Origin: Patiria miniata
Taxonomy: Eukaryota; Echinodermata; Asteroidea; Valvatida; Asterinidae
Direction: 5' to 3'
Assembly (NCBI RefSeq): GCF_015706575.1
Contig: NW_024037072.1
Coordinates: 17,113,162-17,177,161 of the forward strand
Length of the DNA: 64,000 nucleotides
Part shown: positions 10,592-24,129 of the stretch, piece by piece
Position numbering within the stretch: the first letter of the stretch is position 1
How the letters are laid out: each line of letters opens with the position of its first letter
Translations under genes and position numbers: made by a program
The notes under the pieces: generated by a model
Told to the model about the DNA's origin: nothing
The model's database searches: none
Seen by the model: the letters and a program-made list of their open reading frames with translations, nothing else

Positions 10592-13123
10592 CTGTATAAC
10601 AATAAAAATGAAATCACAACGAAATGAATCATTTATGTCATTAGCACCGTAGTCGTGTATAGTTTCATGAGTATAATGTATTTAATTTTTAATAGAATAT
10701 TTCTTTCTAGCAAAATGCAATCTAAGAGAAAGCGGGTAATGAAGGTAAAATCCTAAAACACCTGTTTTTATCATCTGGATTCTTCTACATCTGTATTCTA
10801 ATTGTCTTTGTTTTTTTAAACTATTTTGGTAAAAATAAAAACAAACTTGAGGTATATTATCCTTATATTTTAATTTAAAAGCTTGCACGTTTGACACAGA
10901 CATTCTTTGGGTCAATATGCATCCAATCAAGAGAGTGCTATACCCACTGGGGTAGGGGAAAAATCGTTTTTTATTTTGTCCTAAAGACGAATTTTCAAAT
11001 CAAAAATGTTGCAAATGGTATAGTTATGGTAATTTTATATTTTTTTACCTGATATTAAGGTACTCTTAGCATCAAGGTCGGCCATTTCGGATTCTTTGCA
11101 TGCATTATATTTGATCACGTGACCATACAGTTTCGTCTTCAGTCATAATTCTTCATAAGTTTGGACAAATACCACAATTTTGACCTTGAACAATGCGTGT
11201 TTCAAGTATTCGTGTAGAAAAAAAACGGGATTTTATGATAACCTTCCCAAGTTATCTGTGGTTAATCAAAAAATATTGGTAAAATTTGAACCTAAATTTG
11301 AACCTAAGGGTTTTGTGTGCGGAGATATTACAAACAGTTTCAAATTGGGATTGTGTCCACCAGACAAGACTATTACAGGACTGACCTCTGCACTTCATGA
11401 CCATTGCACAGTGATTTTTTACACTTTTATTGTTCGATTATTACAAATTACCGCTTAGACGTTAGTGTAAAACTCCTTGTCAACCGAACCGAAAGCGCAA
11501 TGAAACTCAACGGGTAGTTTCTGAGTAGTTTCTGAGTATGGTCGCAACAACATTTTGCTCATGAATATTACATTTGCATAAGCATAAAAAGAATGTCAAG
11601 AATTTCCCTTCGATGTAAACTGGTGACATATATTTACACAGGGCCATGGATTCCTCTGCCCACATGTAACTAACTCACTATTTTGTTTAATAATACAGGG
11701 CCGACACGAGCGGTAGAATTCTCTTCAATGTACTGCCTTTGTGTTTAATTAATGCGCTTATTTAAGCTTTCCTCAATCTTTGTGTGTGAATTATTTTAGG
11801 TTGTAAATGAATGAAGTGGAATGTGACATGTCAGTGTTTATTTTGATTTTGATCGACATGGATGTCAGAGCTCGATCCTGTGAGCTTCGCGGGTTTTTTT
11901 TAAGCCGGCAGTGGCCTACTTTTGCTGCATGATATAAGAATCAGATTTTTACAGACTGCTTGATGGCAAAGATTGAATGAAGTTACCAAGGGCGTCAAGA
12001 TTTTGAACGTCAAGGAAACCGTGGGTTGTGTTTATTTAATTATCAAAAATTGGATTTTAGATGATGGAAACTATCGCTGCAGGACAGATATGGCAATGCT
12101 ACCTTGCTAAAGTTTCGATCAAATAGTTGACATTGTTGATGAAAATTATTGTACATGAACATAAGTGTGATTTTTTTCCGATGTGTCGTGTAAAGTATCG
12201 AGATTTTCAGGTATTTTTGTCGGTATGTTTTGGACAATCTTTCATTGAAATATTAGATGGCCCTTGGCCCTAGCTAGCCCTAGCCTGATGTGTACGCCAA
12301 TTGAGGCAGATGTTTCTTGAGCCGGGATGCTTGCGAAGACGTTTGATACATGCAGTATAGCACGCGAGTATGACGTAACGTGAGTGTCGCAGAGAGACGA
12401 CAGAGGACGCCGTGGTTGAACAGGAAAGGCTGTCACCACTGCATGTGTACACCACTGAGAGTGTAGAATCAAGGGACCACCTAATAATTAAAACCGGTCA
12501 CTATTGGTGTTTTAGAATGAAAACGTTGGAAAACAGACCAAATTAGTGTACAATTTTCTGTATGACTTAGTAGGGAATGTGATTTAAAAGTACCCACCCA
12601 TATCGTTCTATCTTAAATTAAATTTGTTCAGAAACTAAACCCAGAGATTCATTTCATAAATATGTTTTGTTTCAAATTAAGAGTTTTTAACTGAGAAGAA
12701 ATACTGAGTGTATTTTGTAATATACTTTTATTGTTTTCCGCCTGAAGACACTAGATTTAAAGTAATTCACAAGCTGATGTAAAAATAGTTTGGCGAATTA
12801 TTACTATTTTTATGACTTGAGAAATATGGTAATTGCTGCTAGTAGAAGAAGTGGACTTGTAAATTACATTGTAAATAATAATTATGTATATAGAACTGAA
12901 CTTGTCAATTGTTGTGATTATTTGGTGTTTGCAGTTTAATCTCTTTTATCTTTCCAGTCAAAGTCCTTAAAATAAAGGGGTATCTGTGACAAAGAAACAC
13001 TCTCTAGTTGCAACCGTGGGTAAAAAAAATGGGATGAAAGATTCATTTCAATAAATATGTTAGTTTTGGCATATGTGATAATTGTAAATTTGTAACAACT
13101 GTAAAATGGTTTGCAAATCTTAC
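10592..13123 (-). other. Intron within the second MAM domain
   Basis: No coding match. Segments near 10600, 10870 and 11510 resemble parts of the intron at 62140-63040, in the same order, showing that intron and exons were copied together. Confidence 0.6.
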
Positions 13124-13270
13124 CCGTGCCGGGTCCATACATATTGTACCAGAAACTGAAACACCACTTGTTTCCTGGCCGTTCTCTACTTGGCGATACG
13201 ACAGGGCTGACAACTTGATCGTCTCTGTCGCGAAGTAACTTAGAATAAGCGATGAAGTGGCCACTCGCAT
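13124..13270 (-). CDS. MAM domain exon (middle, second MAM)
   Basis: The acceptor CCTATACAG precedes 13270 and a donor GTAAGA follows 13124; phase 1 at both ends. The product reads ASGHFIAYSKLL, then VVSPVVSPSRERPGNKW and CFSFWYNMYGPGT. SP-x-V-S and C-x-F-W-Y-x-M-x-G are the signature of the MAM domain core. Spliced to the exon at 10376-10591 it gives YGPGTVTLNVYHLP, a seamless MAM sequence. The closest relative is 63041-63193, with near-identical DNA over the last 80 bp. Longer frames in this interval mostly use other phases and are shadows. Confidence 0.85.
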
Positions 13271-13547
13271 CTGTATAGGGTAGTTTTTCATAAATAAAAA
13301 TAGCCCGATGACTTGTTGCGTTAATGATTTCAATAACTTAGTACGAGCGGCTTGTACTCTTTGTTTTGGAGTTATTGAGTTAATTAAGTCGAGGTCAATA
13401 TGAGGCAAAAAGATTAAAATTTAAAATCAAACGTTGTGAAATATAAAATTCGACTTTCATTTTTTTTCATTTTGTGTCAAATAATAATTTTAAGACATGA
13501 AAACAGGGTTCAAAAAAGGTAACGCACGAAAAAGGGATAGACTAAGC

Positions 13548-14157
13548 TACTACGTGTAAAACAAATATGTGCTGCTTTTAATCCTAAGTAACTCTGCTGA
13601 TTACCAATAGAATTAAACCCAACATTTCAGATCATGTAAACAAGACCAAAAAAAAGATATATAGCGAGTTTCATCAGCTTTGTACAAGAGAGTGAGATTT
13701 AAACGCCATACGAAACAAATACTTCCGTTCAGAATGTCGATTCAGCGTTGGAAACGGTGGCCGAAGGCGCTTGCTGCTGCCGAAAGCTTCTGCGTGAAGA
13801 ATGCAAGATTACTGCTGATGCCAATGCACACCTCCTGGATCGTGTGTTGCGCAAAGCAATCGCTGAGGTGTGCAATGACATCAGGGAGTGTGTAAATAAA
13901 TGTGTATATTTTGACACTAGACACTAGCCGAGTCCGTTTACTGGCTGGAGTTCTCACAGGTGCCAACTTGAAAGTGGCAGATTCTGGAAGTGATTTTTTT
14001 GTATACGGTTTAAATCTCACTCTCTTGCACAAAGCTGATGAAAGTCGATCCATAAAATGTGTCATGTCTTGTTTGCATGATTCGAAATGTTAATTCCATT
14101 GGTAAACAACAGAGTTATTTAGGATCAAGGTAGGACATGTTTTTTTCCACACGTAAT
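13548..14157. mobile_element. Foldback element with arms of about 190 bp
   Basis: The left arm 13548-13740 and right arm 13975-14157 are inverted copies. For example AGCTTTGTACAAGAGAGTGA recurs reversed near 14030, and the outer parts near ACCAATAGAATTAA also pair. The loop of about 230 bp is not repeated and has a coherent reading frame. Confidence 0.75.
13730..13927 (+). CDS. Short helical ORF in the foldback loop
   Basis: An open frame reads QNVDSALETVAEGACCCRK, then LLREECKITADANAHLLD and RVLRKAIAEVCNDIREC, ending at a TAG near 13925. Regular Leu/Ala/Glu spacing suggests amphipathic helices, and the composition looks like real protein. It has no start codon of its own in the loop. It may be a captured exon or a remnant of an element protein; family not recognised. 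Confidence 0.3.
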   Translation, partial: QNVDSALETVAEGACCCRKLLREECKITADANAHLLDRVLRKAIAEVCNDIRECVNKCVYFDTRH

Positions 14158-14668
14158 ACATTACAAATGACTTTTGATATGCTCCAGTATAAACTAGTGC
14201 CAGTGACCTTCGCATTGACACTAAGCTCGTTTGTTATCGATGATCGTTTGATGCAGCTTGAGTTTCATTTTATTTATCAAGGAAATGATCACAGCATTTT
14301 CAGGCAGAAGATAATGCCCCAGTCCACATTACTCTCAGAAATCACTTTTGGAATTTTTTTTTTGAGGACAGGGTAATCACACAGGGTAATACCCGTATTG
14401 TGTAATGGTTTCCCAGGTGTCCATATTTGTATCTCAAATAACACGTGTGCAGTCCACCTCATACCCTTCACGATTTCCATGCTCGCATTCTCAACAGAAC
14501 ACATTTAAAAAGGCAAACCGGGAAAACTAGGAATACAAACAAACATATCTATGGTTGTTCGATGAAATGAACATAGGGTAGATAGATAAATAGATAGACT
14601 GATTTATTCATCCACAAATCGTGGCCCGAAGTCCAAATTGCATGTGAATTTACAATATTAATTTAAAA
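14158..14668. other. Non-coding stretch with a GATA microsatellite
   Basis: Includes a short GATAGATAAATAGATAG tract at 14579-14606. No gene seen. Confidence 0.4.
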
Positions 14669-14675
14669 CTAGACC

Positions 14676-14695
14676 TGTGATTGTGGACAATCACA
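14676..14695. repeat. Junction hairpin, class 1, GATT/AATC version
   Basis: TGTGATTGTGGACAATCACA: a perfect 9-bp stem around GG, four bases after CTAG and followed by a GCTGTTTCGG motif. Stem bases differ from other copies on both sides, keeping the pairing. Confidence 0.8.
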
Positions 14696-16448
14696 TAGCT
14701 GTTTCGGCAACAGTTTTATCAAGAACTGTCATGAAGGACTTTTTTATGACGTCATTATGACGTCACACATTGCTGTGCATATATCTATGGCTTATCAAAC
14801 CTAATACGTACATACCAAGTTTCAACCCAATCAGACCTGTAGTTCTGTAGATATTGGCCTTTGAAATATCCATATTTAATATGACGTCACATGTCACGTG
14901 ATTACGTCATCGTGACGTCACTTAAATTTTCATCTGTAACACATCCCAGTTGAGGTACATACCAAGTTTCAACCCAATCAGACCTGCAGTTCTGTAGATA
15001 TATGCCTTCAAAATATGCTCTTTCAATATGACGTCACATGTCACGTGATGACGTTATCCTGACGTCACTTCATTTTTCCCCTAAGAAACTTCTCGGTTTA
15101 GGTACATACCAAGTTTTAACCCAATCGGACTTGCAGTTCTGGAGATATACGCCTTCGCAATATGTTTATTTTATATGACGTCATATGTCACGTGATGACG
15201 TCATCATGGCGTCAAGCTAATGTTCATCTATAAGACATCCCGGTCTAGGTACATACCAACTTTCAACCCAATCGGACCTGTAGTTCTGGAGATATAGCCC
15301 AATCTGTCAGATCTAGCCAAATTCTGCTAGAAAATGGTCACAATAGAAAAATAGCATTTTATGTGACGTCACGTGACTCGTGATGACGTCATGATGACGT
15401 CAATGTTCGGGGCACATCTTCAGATGCTGGTCTAAGTGTGTGCCGAGTATAAAGTTAATCGGATTGATTTTAGTGACCAAAGTGCTTTCCACTGTAAAAA
15501 CGTGTACAAATGCTATTGGGAATGGCTAAAAAAGAAGAAAACAAACTAGAGCTGTATGTCTGTTTGAAAACAGAACACAAGGCTTTTTCGCAATTTACAA
15601 ATGTTTGTTTTGTTGGTCCTTTTGCAGTCACAGAGTGTTTCATGTAGTTAAAGGTTGTTCAAAATGATTAGAATAATTTCTTAAATATAATTTTATCACA
15701 TGACGCCACATGCCCTGCAATGACGTCATCTTGACAACACTTGTCAATGCACATTTTGTCATTGTGTTCTTGGTTTGAACCATCCGATAAAAGGAAGTGT
15801 GCGATTTCGGAAGCAGAATAAAATTATAAATATTAACAAAAAATCATTAAAAAATCAATCGCTGATGTCATCGTGACGTCACTTCGGATTTTGCATATTT
15901 GTACCATTATCTACCTACCCACCAAGTTTCATGACGATTGGACCTTTCCTTATATGTGTTTTGAAAAATCGCATTTTTTTATGACGTCATGGTGACGTCA
16001 CACTTTTTAAAAAATTTGGTGCAAACACCTTTTACCTAACGAACCAAATACAAAAAGAAATTCGAATTTTTCATGTTGCGTTCGTGAGATATGGCTAAAA
16101 GGTCCAAAATTTTAAATATTCAAATAAAATTGTATGATGACGTCATCATGACGTCCAATCATTTTTTACTTATAACACATCCCGGTCTACCCACATACCA
16201 AGTTTCAACCGAATCGGACCTACAGTTTTTAGATATAGGACTTCAAAATATGCACGTTTGTGATAGCGTCACGTGACCCATGATGAAGTAATCATGACGT
16301 CACTCTTCGGACACAACTTTGCTATAAGGACAATGCATATGCATAATTTGAATGATGTATGACAAAGTTCAATGCCAAAAGTGACGTGCACTAAAATCGT
16401 GTACAAAGTCTATGGGATTTTTGGAACAAAAAGAAGAAAGACTAGACA

Positions 16449-16468
16449 TATGTTTGTGGACAAACATA
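16449..16468. repeat. Junction hairpin, class 1, TATG/CATA version
   Basis: TATGTTTGTGGACAAACATA: a perfect 9-bp stem after CTAGACA, followed by GGGCTGTTTCGG. It differs from the 24014 copy by a paired change at the stem base. Confidence 0.8.
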
Positions 16469-17880
16469 GGGCTGTTTCGGTAGCTTTTTGTGACATGTAA
16501 CATGTGTTCCACCAACGAAGGATGTGTAGTTCTGTTTATAATAAATGGTGGCATATAATATGTGATTCCATTCTCATAGGGCTTTGAATTATGACGTCAC
16601 ATGTCACGTGATGACGTCATGATGACGTCACATAAAGTTTCGTCTATTACTATAATATTATGGTAAAGAACAACTTAGCCAGAGCAAACATCGTTAGAAG
16701 CAAGTTCACGTCTTTCACCAATTTTAAATTACAAAGCACTTCCGGTTTCGACCAGAAGAAAGGGTCACGTGATTTATTTGCACATATTTAAAAAATGCAG
16801 ACCCTCGATAATTCTATCAATTCACGCAAAAATCATGTTCAGGGCTCTCACAGTTGATTTTATACTGATTTTTAAAGATTAAATCTATTAATCTTAAACG
16901 AGACGTCACGTAACCCATGATGACGTCATCATGACGTCACTTCAATTTTCATCTATAACACATCCCGGTCTAGGTACATACCAACTTTCAATCCAATCGG
17001 ACCAGTGGTTCTGTAGATATTGGCCTTCGAAATATGCACGTTTAGTATGACGTCAGATGTCACGTGATGATGTCATCGTGACGTCACTTCAATTTTCATC
17101 TATAACACAATCCGGTTTAGGTACATACCAAGTTTCAACCCAATCAGACCTGTAGTTCTGTAGATATTGGCCTTCAAAATATGCACATTTGATATGACGT
17201 CACATGTCACGTGATGACTAAATCATGACGTCACTTAAACTTTCATCTTAAACACATCCCTGTTTAGGTGCATACCAAGTTTCAACCCAATTAGACCTGT
17301 AGTTCTGTAGATATTGGCCTTCAAAATATGCAATTTTTAATATGACGTCACATGTCACGTGACGACGTCACATCACGTGATGACATTATCGTAACGTCAT
17401 TTAAATTTTCATCTATAACACATCCCGGTTTATAGGTACATTCGAAGTTTCAACCCTATCGGACCTGTAGTCATGGCGATATAGGCCTTCAAAATATGCA
17501 CCTATATTGTGACGTCACATGTCACGTAATGACATCATCGTGACGTCACTTAAATTTACATCTTTAACACATTCCGGTTTAGGTGCGTACCAACTTTCAA
17601 TCCAATCGGACCTGTAGTTCTTGAGATATAACCCAATCTGTCAGATCTAGCCAAATTCTGCTAGAAAACGGTCAAAATAGAAAAATAATGTGACGTCACG
17701 TGACTCATGATGACGTCACGATAATGTCAATGTTCGGCACACAACTTCAGATGCTGGTCTAAGTGTGTGCCAAGTATAAAGTCAATCGGATTGATTTTAG
17801 TGCCCAAAGTGCCGGTAACAAAAAAACGTGTACAAATGCTATAGGCAAAATGGCTGACAAAGAAAAACTAGAGCTGTAGG

Positions 17881-17896
17881 TCTGTTTGCAAACAGA
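17881..17896. repeat. Junction hairpin, class 2
   Basis: TCTGTTTGCAAACAGA is a perfect 16-bp palindrome after CTAGAGCTGTAGG. It is followed by ACACATGGCTTTTTCGC, the class-2 end motif. Confidence 0.75.
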
Positions 17897-20800
17897 ACAC
17901 ATGGCTTTTTCGCATTTTACAAATATTTGTTTCGTTTGTCCTTTTGCAGTCACTTTGTTTCATGCAGTTAAAGGTTGTTCAAAACGCTTAGAATAATTCC
18001 TTAAGTATAATTTTATCAAATGATTTCACTTGCCCTGCAATGACGTCATCCTTAAGACCCTTCTCAATGCACATTTTGTCATTGTGATTTTGGTTTGAAA
18101 CAAGTTTAATGTCAATCCGATGAAAGAAAGTGTGTAATTTGTGGAAGCAGAATAAAGTTATAAATATCTACAAATTATAAAAACCACACGATGACGTCAT
18201 CTTGACGCCACTTAAAACTTTGTATACTAGTACCATTATTTACCTACCCACTAAGTTTCATGACAGTCAGACCTTTCCTTATATGTATTTTGAAATATCG
18301 CATTTTTATGGTGTCATAATGATGTCAGATATTTTTTTCAAAATTTTGTGAAAATACCTTTTACCTAATAGACCAAATACACAAAGAATTTTGAATTTTG
18401 CATGTTACGTTCATAAGATATGGCTAAAAGGTCAAAAACTTCAAATATTTATATAAAATCTCCGGATGACGTCATCATGGCGTCGCCTAATTTTTTTTAT
18501 CTATAACACATCCCGGTCTAGCCACATACCAAGTTTCAACCCAATCAGACTTCGAACCTACAGTTCTGTAGATATAGGACTTCATAATATGCACGTCAAT
18601 TATCAAAAATCATAAAAAAAATAGGTGATGACGTCATCATGACGTCATAGTCTTGGCATAATTTTTGTATGCGGGTCTTCCTTGGCTGTAACATAGATGG
18701 CCGAATTATAGAAATGGTGGCTTGAAAACGTGTACAAAGTCAATGGGCTAACACGTGTACAAAGTTAACGGGCTAAAAACAAAATCCCACTGCAGAAAAA
18801 TTGCACCCTTAAATTTGTAATTTGCCTTTAAACTGAAACATTTTATGAAATATTACTTGATATTCTGACCCTTAGGAATATGTTCAATCGAATGACAGCG
18901 CGAAGAAAATACGATTTCTCTTTCCTTTTCATAGTAATTCTCGGCTGAAGTTCAGAACTACTCAGTAAGATATCAGTGTTGTATAGGAAAAGACTTGTGG
19001 AAAATCCCACTGCAGAAAAACTGTACCTTTAAATACGTAACATAGGGTTTTTCGGCATTATGATTTTTTATTATACGTCCCTGACTATGCGCGTGCATGA
19101 ACATAAAATCGGTCAAAGTTAGCTGAAAATCGGCTAAAACGGTCACTGTGATGTGGACAGGATTTGACCTCGGCAACACGTGCTCTACAGGCTGACTGAC
19201 ATAGGATGTATGTGCGTAACGTACGTGTATGTACATATAGACGTTCTGTGCATGTTCTGTGCATTGCCTATAAATAAACACCGGATGACGTCATCAAGAC
19301 GTCATCATTATACAATGTTGTTTGATTTAGGGTCTTTGCTTGGACAGAGATTGGTGCAAATGAATTACTGACAAAGAGTCAAAAATCCCCTTTGAAAATC
19401 GTCTATTTTTTTAAATTTCTGTGTACAAAGTCTATGGGAAAAATTAAATATTCAAAAATCTATATTAAATTAGTCGATGACGTCACCATGACGTCAATCT
19501 TCGGTACACATCTTTGCTATAGGGACTATGCCTATGCTAACTTTGAGTGATGCATGACAAAGATTAATGCCCAAAGTGGAGAACAGAAAAGACGTGCACA
19601 AAGTCAATGGCATTTGAAGTGGAACAAAAAGAAGAAGAAGCAGAAAGAAACTAGAACTGTATGTCTGTCGAAACAGAACACAGGGCTTTTTCGCTTTCTT
19701 TTATGTAGGAGAATTTCTTCGCCGCACATTTTTGAAGCGATTGCCGTACACTTTTCTAGAGACATCAACAGTATGACTATGTGGCGCTTGGACGGTCCGC
19801 GCCCTCACGACCACGTGCGTGTGTGGTGTATGGAAAGCAGGCGATGCCGAATCTGGTCAATGTACTTGTATACACGCACACACTTGCGGTTTATGCTTGG
19901 ATGAGTCGACTCGGCATTTTTTACTCTCTCTGCCGCAACTTGCCCAAGGGTATTTTTGCCGACGCCGCGTCAACTGTGTGAACAATTTGACAAGCTGAGA
20001 ACTTGGCACTGTTGAGGCAAATGTTTACGCTATCATTTAATGGGCAATTCAAGATTATATCTGTACGTATTGATTTGTTAGCAATTTTTGAAAAAGGAAA
20101 GGTCTTTTTAACGTAACTTCCGGTCTGATAACGTCATACGCCTAAAACTTCGCACACGTCTTAAGTGGGTCAAGGTCATTATACACACTAATATTTAGGC
20201 GATTCCGACAAATTTCGCCACAGATATCTATTCAAAATACATTTTTGACCATTTTCAACCTGTCGCTAGAGGGCGCTCGAAGATTGCATGACATTATCGG
20301 TAGATGATTTGAAGAATACTATTGGCCAAGAGTCTAACACCGTTGAAAGCAAGCTCATATCTATTACCATTTTCAAATAATAAGCCACTTCCAGTTTTGG
20401 CAAGGGTCACGTGATTTCACGCACACTGAATGAAATAAAGACCTCAACCTACTCTACCACTTGACGGCAAGAGAATGCTGCGGACGCGTACGGTTGATTT
20501 CGTATGCATTTTTAAATATTAAAAGTGTCACAATTTAATTGCCTATAAATAAACACCGGATGACGTCATCATGACATCATCATTACACAATGTTGTTTGA
20601 ATTAGGGTCTTTGCTTGGACAAAGATTGGTGTAAATAAATTACTGGCAAAGAGTCGAAAATACACTTTGAAAATCGAAAATTTTATTTTTTATTTCTGTG
20701 TACAAAGTCTATGGGAAAAATTAAATATTCAAAATTCTAAAATAAATCGCGTGATGACGTCAGCATGACGTAATGATTCGGCACACATCTGCAGGTGATG

Positions 20801-20965
20801 TTCCAAGTATGTGCCAGGTTTGAAGGGAATCCGAACTGTTTTAAGGCCAAAAGTGGCGTGTAGTAAAAACGTGTACAAAGTCTATGGGATTTTGTGCAAA
20901 AAAGAAGTGGAAGAAGAAGAAGAAGAGGAAGAGGAAGAAAGAAAAAAAATCAGAACAAAAAGAAA

Positions 20966-20993
20966 GGCTTTTTCGCAAAATTGCGAAAAATCC
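20966..20993. repeat. Terminal hairpin before a CTAG junction
   Basis: Stem GGCTTTTTCGC with partner GCGAAAAATCC (one mismatch), loop AAAATT, followed six bases later by CTAG at 20999. Hairpin plus CTRR is the classic Helitron 3' end layout. Confidence 0.7.
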
Positions 20994-21011
20994 AAAAACT
21001 AGAGCTGTATG

Positions 21012-21027
21012 TCTGTTTCCAAACAGA
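21012..21027. repeat. Junction hairpin, class 2
   Basis: TCTGTTTCCAAACAGA, a 7-bp stem around CC, after CTAGAGCTGTATG. It is followed by ACACAGGGCTTTTTCGC, whose end equals the left arm of the hairpin 20 bp before the junction. Confidence 0.75.
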
Positions 21028-24013
21028 ACACAGGGCTTTTTCGCATTTTACAAATGTTTGTTATGTTGGTTCTTTTGCAGTTACTTTTCAGAGTGCTTCA
21101 TGCAGTTAAAGGTTGTTAAAAATGCTTAGAATAATTCCTTAAATATAATTTCATCACGTGACGTCACATGCCCTGCAATGACGTCATCTTTAAAACCCTT
21201 CTCAATGCACATTGTGTCATTGTTGTCTTGGTTTGAACCAAGTTTAATATCAATCCGATAAAAGAAAGTGTGCAATTTTTGGAAGCAGAATAAAATTATA
21301 AATATTTAACAAATCATAAAAAAACAATGACGTCATCGTGAGTCACTTCGGACTTTGCATACTAGTACGATTATCTACCTACCCACCAAGTTTCATGTCA
21401 ATTGGACCTTTCCTTATATGAGTTTTGAAATATCGCATTTTGATAACGTCATGATGACGTCACACATTTTTCAAGTTTTGTGCGAATACTTATTACCTAA
21501 CAGACCAAATGCAATAAAGAATTTTGCATTTTGCACGTTGTGTTTGGGAGATATGGCTAAGAATTCCAAAAAAAACAAATATTCATATAAAATCTCAGGA
21601 TGACGTCATCATGACGTCACCTCATCTTTAACTATAACACATCCTCGTATAGCCACATACCAAGTTTCAACCCAATCGGATTTCCATTTCTGTAGATATA
21701 AGACTTTACAATATGCACGTGAATTTTCAAAAATCAATAAAAAGTTAAGTGATGACGTCATCGTGACGTCATAGTCTTGGCATAATTTTTGTATGAGGGT
21801 CTTCCTTGGCTGTAACTTTGACGACGATTCCAGATCGCCAAGTTATAAAAATGGTGGCTTGAAAACGTGTACAAAGTCAATAGGTTAAACATCTCACAGC
21901 AGAAAAACTGCACCTTTAAATACGTGATTTGCCTTTAAACTGAAACATTTTTATAAAATATTACTTGCTATTCCAACTTTTGGGAGTATTTTCAATCAAA
22001 TGACAGGCGTAAAAAAATACGATTTCTTTTTCCTTCACATAGTAATTCTCGGCCGAAGTTCAGAACTACTCAGTAAGATATATCAGTGTTGTATAGAAAA
22101 AGACTTGTGGAGAAAGCTGTGTACAAAGTCTATGAAAAAATTAATTATTCATAAACCCATAATAAATCACTTGATGACGTCACTCTTCGGGACACATCTT
22201 GGCTATAGGGACTATGCTTATGCCAACTTTCAATGATGTCTGACAAAGATAAATGCCAAAAGTGCTATAATACGTCCCTGTCTATGCGCATGCATGAACA
22301 TAAAATCTGTCAAAGTTAGCCGAAAATCGGCTAAAACGGTCACTGTGGACAGGATTTGACCTCAGCAACACGTGCGTTGCAGGCTGAGATTCTACATTTC
22401 TGTAGATATAGGACAACATAATATGCACATACATTTTCAAAAATCAATAAAAAAAAAATTGGGTGATGACGTCATCATGACGTCATAGTCTTGGCATAAT
22501 TTTTGTATGAGGGTCTTCCTTGGCTGTAACATTGATGACGATTCCAGATCGCCAAGTTATAGAAATGGTGGCTTGAAAACGTGTACAAAGTCAATGGGCT
22601 AACACGTGTACAAAGTTAACGGGCTAAACAAAATCCCACTGCAGAAAAATTGCACTTTTAAATTTGTAATTTGCCTTGGAACTGAAACATTTTTGTGAAA
22701 AATTACTTGATATTCTGACTCTTAGAAATATGTTCAATCGAATGACAGACCGAAAAAAAACATACGATTTCTCTTTCCTTCTCATAGTAAGTCTCGGCTG
22801 AAGTTCAGAACTACTCAGTAAGATATCAGTGTTGTATAGGAAAAGACTTGTGGAAAATCCCAATGCAGAAAAACTGCACCTTTAAATACGTAACATAGGG
22901 CTTTTTGGCATGATGATTTTTTATTATACGCCCCTGACTATGCGCATGCGTGTACATAAAATCTGTCAAGGTTAGCCGAAAATCGGCTAAAACGGTCACT
23001 GTGATGTGGACAGGATTTGACCTCGTCAACACGTGCTCTGCAGACTGACTGACATACGATGTATGTGCGTAACGTACGTGTATGTACATGTACATATAGA
23101 CGTTCTGTGCATGTTTTAGAGCAGAGGTATTGTCAACCTGAAGTTTTAAGCGTGCGCAGGGCATGTCCGAGTTCGCTTATTGCCTCGAAGCTTTGATATG
23201 TTTTAGACCTACCCTTAAATCGACAATTAAAGTAAAAACTAACATAAAAATTGCCACGGTTGATTTTTCAGGAATTTTCAAATGAAAAAGGGTCTTTTTA
23301 ATTGATTTGTTAGCAATTTTTGAAAAAGGAAAGGTCTTTTTAACGTAACTTCCGGGCTGATGACGTCATTTGCCTAAAACTTCGCACATGTCTTAAGTGG
23401 GTCAAGGTCATCATATACACCAATATTTAGGCGATTCCGACAATTTTCGCCACAGACATCTATTCAAAATACATTTTTGCAAATTTTCAACCTGTCGCTA
23501 TAGGGCGCTCGAAGATTGCATGACGTTATTGGTAGATGATTTGAAGAATACTATCATCCAAGAGACTAACACCGTTGAAAGCAAGTTCATATCTATTATC
23601 ATTTTCAAATAATAAGCCACTTCCGGTTTTGGCCTTTTTCGACCGGAAGAAAGGGTCACGTGATTTCACGCATACTGAAAGGACAAATATTGGTTGGACA
23701 AATGTTGGTGCAAAGAATTACTGGCAAAGAGTCAAAAATGCCCTTTGAAAATCGACATTTTTTTCTAAATTTCTGTGTACAAAGTCTATGGGAAAAATTA
23801 AATATTCAAAAATCTATAATAAATTAGTCGATGAAGTCACCATGACGTCAATCTTCGGGACACATCTTTGCTATAGGGACTATTCTTATGCCAACTTTGA
23901 ATGATGTGTGACAAAGATTAATGCCAAAAGTGGAGGTCAGAAAAAACGTGCACAAAGTCTATGAGGTTTAGGCGACCAAAAAAAGAAAGAAGAAGATGAA
24001 AAAAAACTAGAAA

Positions 24014-24033
24014 TGTGTTTGTGGACAAACACA
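24014..24033. repeat. Junction hairpin, class 1, TGTG/CACA version
   Basis: TGTGTTTGTGGACAAACACA: a perfect 9-bp stem after CTAGAAA, followed by AGCTGTTTCGG. The same sequence recurs at 42164-42183. Confidence 0.8.
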
Positions 24034-24129
24034 AGCTGTTTCGGATATTTGAAATACTCTGTGCACGTGATGAACACTTGATGAAGTCACTTCGAATGTC
24101 ATCTGCCAAGAGAAAAGTCAATCAGACAT

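Noticed and set aside
10682-10930. 82-codon minus-strand ORF in the MAM intron
   Set aside because: Lies in AT-rich intron and matches only non-coding intron sequence of the duplicate at 62 kb.
19180-19371. Frames over the TACGTACGTGTATGTACAT tracts (19180, 26400, 33265, 45777)
   Set aside because: They recur identically in repeat units and carry no domain; shadows of simple-sequence DNA.
20811-21129. Lys/Glu-rich frames at 20811-21129, 30244-30520, 31849-32324 and 43187-43495
   Set aside because: They arise from GAA runs and hairpin spacers at repeat junctions; no domain and no conservation between reading frames.
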